Shown: positions 61,116-64,000 of the stretch, in pieces | Layout of the letters: every line of letters begins with the position of its first letter | Numbering within the stretch: the stretch's first letter is position 1 | Source: Azospirillum sp. B21 | GTDB lineage: Bacteria; Pseudomonadota; Alphaproteobacteria; Azospirillales; Azospirillaceae | NCBI RefSeq assembly: GCF_008364825.1 | Contig: NZ_VTTO01000002.1 | Location: 434,001 to 498,000 of the forward strand | DNA length: 64,000 nucleotides | Direction: 5' to 3' | Position numbers and translations under genes: made by a program | Notes under the pieces: model-generated | Database searches by the model: none | What the model was told of the DNA's origin: nothing | The model's input: only the letters and a program-made list of their open reading frames with translations

Positions 61116-62813
61116 TTACGACGCCCGCAGCGCCCCCAGGAACCCGTCCACCTCCTGCCGCATCCGCCCCGCATCGCCGGTCACCGTATCCACCGAGCGC
61201 ACCATCACGCCGCTCGCCTCTTCGGCGGATGCGGCGGCGGCGGTGACGGCGGCGATGTTGTCGGAGACGGTGCGGGTCCCGTCGGCGGCGTCCTGGATGT
61301 TGGCGGCGATCTCGCCCACGGCGGCGGACTGCTGCTCCACCGCCGTGGCGACCTCGGCGGCGATCTCGTTGATCCGGGTGATGGTGCGGGTGACGGCGCC
61401 GATGGTGTCGACCGCCGTGCCCGAGGCGGTCTGGATCTCGGCGATGCGGGCCTGGATTTCGGCGGTCGCCTTGGCGGTCTGGCCGGCGAGCTGCTTGACC
61501 TCGCTGGCGACGACGGCGAAGCCCTTGCCGGCCTCGCCCGCCCGCGCCGCTTCGATGGTCGCGTTCAGCGCCAGCAGGTTGGTCTGGCCGGCGATGCCGG
61601 AAATCATGTCCACCACCTTGCCGATCTCCTCCGCCGCTTCGGCGAGGCTGCCCATCACGGCGGTGCTGCGTTCGGCATCGCGGGTGGCGTCGGCGGCGAT
61701 GCCGGCGGAATCGGCGACCAGACGGGCGATGCCAGCGAAGCTGGCCGACAGCTCGGCGGTGGCGGCGGCGACGCTGTCGACATTGGCCGAGGCGCGACCG
61801 GCGGCGGACGACACCGCGTCGGAATGGCGCGCGGTCTCGGCCGCACCCTCCGCCATCGCGGTGGAGGCGGCGGCCATCTCGGCGGTGGAGGCCGACAGCG
61901 CTTCGACCAGCCGCTTCACCGTCGCTTCGAAGCCGTCGGCGAGATTGCGCAGTTCGCGGCGGCGTTCTTCGGCGGCGGCGGTCTTCAGCCGCTCCTGCTC
62001 CTGCTGCAGGCGTTCGGTGTCGAGCATGGTGTCGCGGAAGACGCGGGCGGCGGTCGCCATGCGGCCGATCTCGTCCCGGCGGCCTTCCTCGAAACTGGCG
62101 GAGAAGTCGCGGGCGGCCAGCCGCTCCAGGGCGCTCGCCACGTCTAGGATCGGGCGGGAGATGCCGCGCACCAGTACGACGCCGAAGCCCAGCGCCAGCA
62201 GGGTGCAAAGCGTTACCCCGCCCAGCACCATGCCGTGGGCGCTGTTGTAAACCTCCGCCCCCTGGTCGGCGACGACGCCGGCATCGGCCATCGCGCCGTC
62301 GACCAGCGCGTCCAATGTCTCCTGCACGCGGGCGAAAGCGACGGCGCTGGGGCGCTTGAAGACGCTGACGGCGGATTGGGCATTGCCGTCGCGGGCTTGG
62401 GCGCGCACCCGGTCGGCGGCGGCGGCATAGGCGGTCCAGGCTTCGTCGAACGCCGCCAGCCGCGCCGCCCCTTCCCCGGCGGTGAAGCGGGTGCCGGCTT
62501 CCTGCCTGCGGGCCGTGACCTCGGCCACCGCGTCGGCCCAGCCCTTTTCCGCCTGGTTCACCTGCATCTCGTTGGTGGCAAGCGCATAGGCGGCTTCGGC
62601 GATGCGATGACTCTGCGCGGCGGAGGTCAGTTGACCGGCCAGCTGGGTCGCCGGCAGCGAGCGGCTGCGCATGGTTTCCGCGGCATTGTTTAGGATTTCC
62701 AGCCGGCTGAGCGTGAACAGGCCGAAGGCGCCGGCCATCACCACGGTGCCCAGCACGGCGACGATGATCTTGGCGCGGATGGTGAGGCGCCCGAACGCAC
62801 GAATTTTAGCCAT
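61116..62813 (-). CDS. Methyl-accepting chemotaxis protein with four-helix-bundle sensor
   Basis: A 565-residue chemoreceptor. TM1 at ~14-33, a ~150-residue helical periplasmic domain of 4HB_MCP length, TM2 ([21 protein letters not shown]), HAMP and the signalling domain with tip [22 protein letters not shown]. No pentapeptide. The start is the ATG at 62813 ([10 protein letters not shown]); the upstream extension has a poor context. Confidence 0.9.
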   Translation of the reverse strand: MAKIRAFGRLTIRAKIIVAVLGTVVMAGAFGLFTLSRLEILNNAAETMRSRSLPATQLAGQLTSAAQSHRIAEAAYALATNEMQVNQAEKGWADAVAEVTARRQEAGTRFTAGEGAARLAAFDEAWTAYAAAADRVRAQARDGNAQSAVSVFKRPSAVAFARVQETLDALVDGAMADAGVVADQGAEVYNSAHGMVLGGVTLCTLLALGFGVVLVRGISRPILDVASALERLAARDFSASFEEGRRDEIGRMATAARVFRDTMLDTERLQQEQERLKTAAAEERRRELRNLADGFEATVKRLVEALSASTAEMAAASTAMAEGAAETARHSDAVSSAAGRASANVDSVAAATAELSASFAGIARLVADSAGIAADATRDAERSTAVMGSLAEAAEEIGKVVDMISGIAGQTNLLALNATIEAARAGEAGKGFAVVASEVKQLAGQTAKATAEIQARIAEIQTASGTAVDTIGAVTRTITRINEIAAEVATAVEQQSAAVGEIAANIQDAADGTRTVSDNIAAVTAAAASAEEASGVMVRSVDTVTGDAGRMRQEVDGFLGALRAS

Positions 62814-62990
62814 TTTGCCTGCATCCCCGCCAAGCCTTCGGCAAGACATCATCCCGCCCGAAGGTATTGTTCGACCCTCAACCTTACTAATCCGAACGTT
62901 TAAAATTATCAACGCGGAAGGCGAGTAATTTCGTCGGAAATCGGAGAGGTCGGGCAATGGTCACAGTCTGGGAAAGAACCGGCCCGAAAA

Positions 62991-63031
62991 CGAAACGGCC
63001 GCCGCACCCGGTTGGTGCGGCGGCCGTTTCG
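62991..63031 (-). terminator. Strong 18-bp perfect hairpin
   Basis: The 18-nt arm 62991-63008 (CGAAACGGCC...GCACC) pairs perfectly with 63014-63031 around a 5-nt loop. On the minus strand it is followed by a T-rich TTTCGTTTTCGG stretch. It is just downstream of the DJ-1/PfpI gene (stop 63052). Confidence 0.8.
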
Positions 63032-63051
63032 GGACCGGCTGAGGATGGAGG

Positions 63052-63615
63052 TCAGGCGGCCTTGCGAACCGAACCCAGCTCGGTGAACAGCTTCACCACG
63101 GCTTCGACGAACTCGTTCAGCTGGTCCTGGCCCAAGGCCGAGACCGTGATGTCGTCGACGACCAGAGCCTCGTCGCTGATCCGGCCGCCGGCGGCGGTCA
63201 GGTCGGCGCGGTAGGCTTCCGGAGCGGCCAGCAGACGGCCGCGCAGCTTGCCGGGAATGGCGAGCAGCTGGATGCCCTGATCGATGGCGGCGATCGGCTT
63301 GCCGGCATCCAGGAAATGGCCGACGATGCGGCGGGTGTGGGCCGACTGCTGCAGCTTCGCCACGCTGCGCTCACCACCCGGCAGCAGCAGCATGTCGAAG
63401 TCGGCGCCCAGCGCCTCGCTCAGATGCTTGTCCACCGGGAAGTAATGGCCCCAGGACTTGCCGTGCCAGCCGTTGACCAGACCCGTCTCGGTGGAGATGG
63501 TACGCAGCGTGGCGCCGGTCTTGATCAGGGCGCGTTGCGGCTCGGTCATCTCCGCTTCTTCGAAGCCGTTGGAGACGAGGATGGCGATGGACTTTCCTGC
63601 GAGCGATTGATCCAT
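63052..63615 (-). CDS. DJ-1/PfpI-family protein lacking the usual catalytic Cys
   Basis: A 187-residue class I glutamine-amidotransferase-like protein. IAILVSNGFEEAEMTEPQRALIK (Glu E19/E20) and the FDMLLLPGGERSV strand are typical. At the nucleophile elbow, where family members have AICHGPQLL, this one has IAAIDQGIQLLA, so Cys is replaced by Asp (D112) and His by Gln. It may therefore be catalytically inactive or use another chemistry. The start at 63615 is 9 bp after AAAGGA; an ATG at 63633 is possible. Confidence 0.85.
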   Translation of the reverse strand: MDQSLAGKSIAILVSNGFEEAEMTEPQRALIKTGATLRTISTETGLVNGWHGKSWGHYFPVDKHLSEALGADFDMLLLPGGERSVAKLQQSAHTRRIVGHFLDAGKPIAAIDQGIQLLAIPGKLRGRLLAAPEAYRADLTAAGGRISDEALVVDDITVSALGQDQLNEFVEAVVKLFTELGSVRKAA

Positions 63616-64000
63616 ACTGTCTTGTCCTTTCATCGTTTCACCAAAGAACGCCGGATCATCTCCGATGGCATGTCGACCAATGGAGAACCCGCTGGGGCCC
63701 CGCCGGAGCAGGGGGGCGGTCGGGAAACGGTCATCGCCGCGCAAGGGGATGCGCGGCGGCCAGTTCCGCCCGCCGGTGGCCCGAGATCGGGGTGCCGGCG
63801 TGTGGGACCTTTACGTCCCGGATCGGTTTGTTTTCAGCATGCGGACTTAATTGGTCCCGATGCGGTGCCAAGTCAACAACGGATTCCGCGCCGCACCCAA
63901 GGCTGCCGGCCTGCCGATCCGCGCTCCGGCAAGGGATTTGGCGGTATTTTCCAGCCCCGTTCAAGACTTTCGGCCCAGCCGGGCCGTACCACCGGTTGAT
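63616..64000. other. Upstream region at the right edge, no gene assigned
   Basis: 385 bp. It must contain the promoter of the DJ-1/PfpI gene. Short open frames on both strands have no recognisable family and no good ribosome-binding site. The right end may belong to an upstream gene or its control region outside the window. Confidence 0.45.

Noticed and set aside
63665-63850. 61-codon plus-strand frame near the right edge
   Set aside because: No Shine-Dalgarno, no family, Arg/Gly-rich composition typical of chance frames; it lies in the upstream region of the DJ-1/PfpI gene.

Overview
The window is high-GC, gene-dense chromosomal DNA from an alphaproteobacterium. The gene set fits a metabolically versatile soil or plant-associated member of the Rhodospirillales, most likely an Azospirillum or close relative. 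The genus is inferred from gene content: an Aap-type general amino-acid ABC system, RpoH with a typical RpoH box, three chemoreceptors plus CheD, a complete protocatechuate branch, and TRAP and Liv transporters. I saw no 16S or other decisive marker.

Layout: 1-12 kb holds the end of a ParA-like ATPase, an M20 dipeptidase, an aldo/keto reductase, a LysR/MFS pair, a DUF1127 protein, GNAT enzymes, a threonine-dehydratase-like enzyme, a PhzF protein, rpoH and rluD. At 12-15 kb a threonine aldolase is followed by three tRNA-Glu genes and a short AT-rich island with a two-gene module of unknown function (DUF6978-like plus DUF1828/DUF1829-like). At 15-28 kb are a THUMP methyltransferase, an SDR, a chemoreceptor, a gluconate locus (gntR, gntK, TRAP transporter) and a second chemoreceptor. 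At 28-40 kb the protocatechuate operon pcaIJF-DCBHG is transcribed leftward and a Liv-type ABC operon rightward. They share a 340-bp control region with four IclR-type 15-bp sites, which suggests coordinated uptake and degradation of an aromatic acid. At 40-48 kb lie aapJQMP, an OmpR-type regulator, a second AapJ-like protein, an HWE-type kinase and an HTH protein. At 48-64 kb are an MFS exporter, an FHA protein, a D-Ala-D-Ala carboxypeptidase, CheD, a nuclease-family enzyme, ahpF/ahpC/oxyR, cyclohexadienyl dehydrogenase, a third chemoreceptor and a DJ-1/PfpI homologue lacking the usual cysteine.

The most unusual feature is a family of C/G-rich intergenic palindromic repeats occurring as inverted pairs. 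It has at least two sequence types, and smaller multi-hairpin modules are nested inside them. Several lie inside operons, twice directly after a binding-protein gene, and one appears to supply the last ~29 codons of livF. The best candidates for undescribed biology are the tRNA-linked module, the nested repeats and the shared pca/ABC control region.
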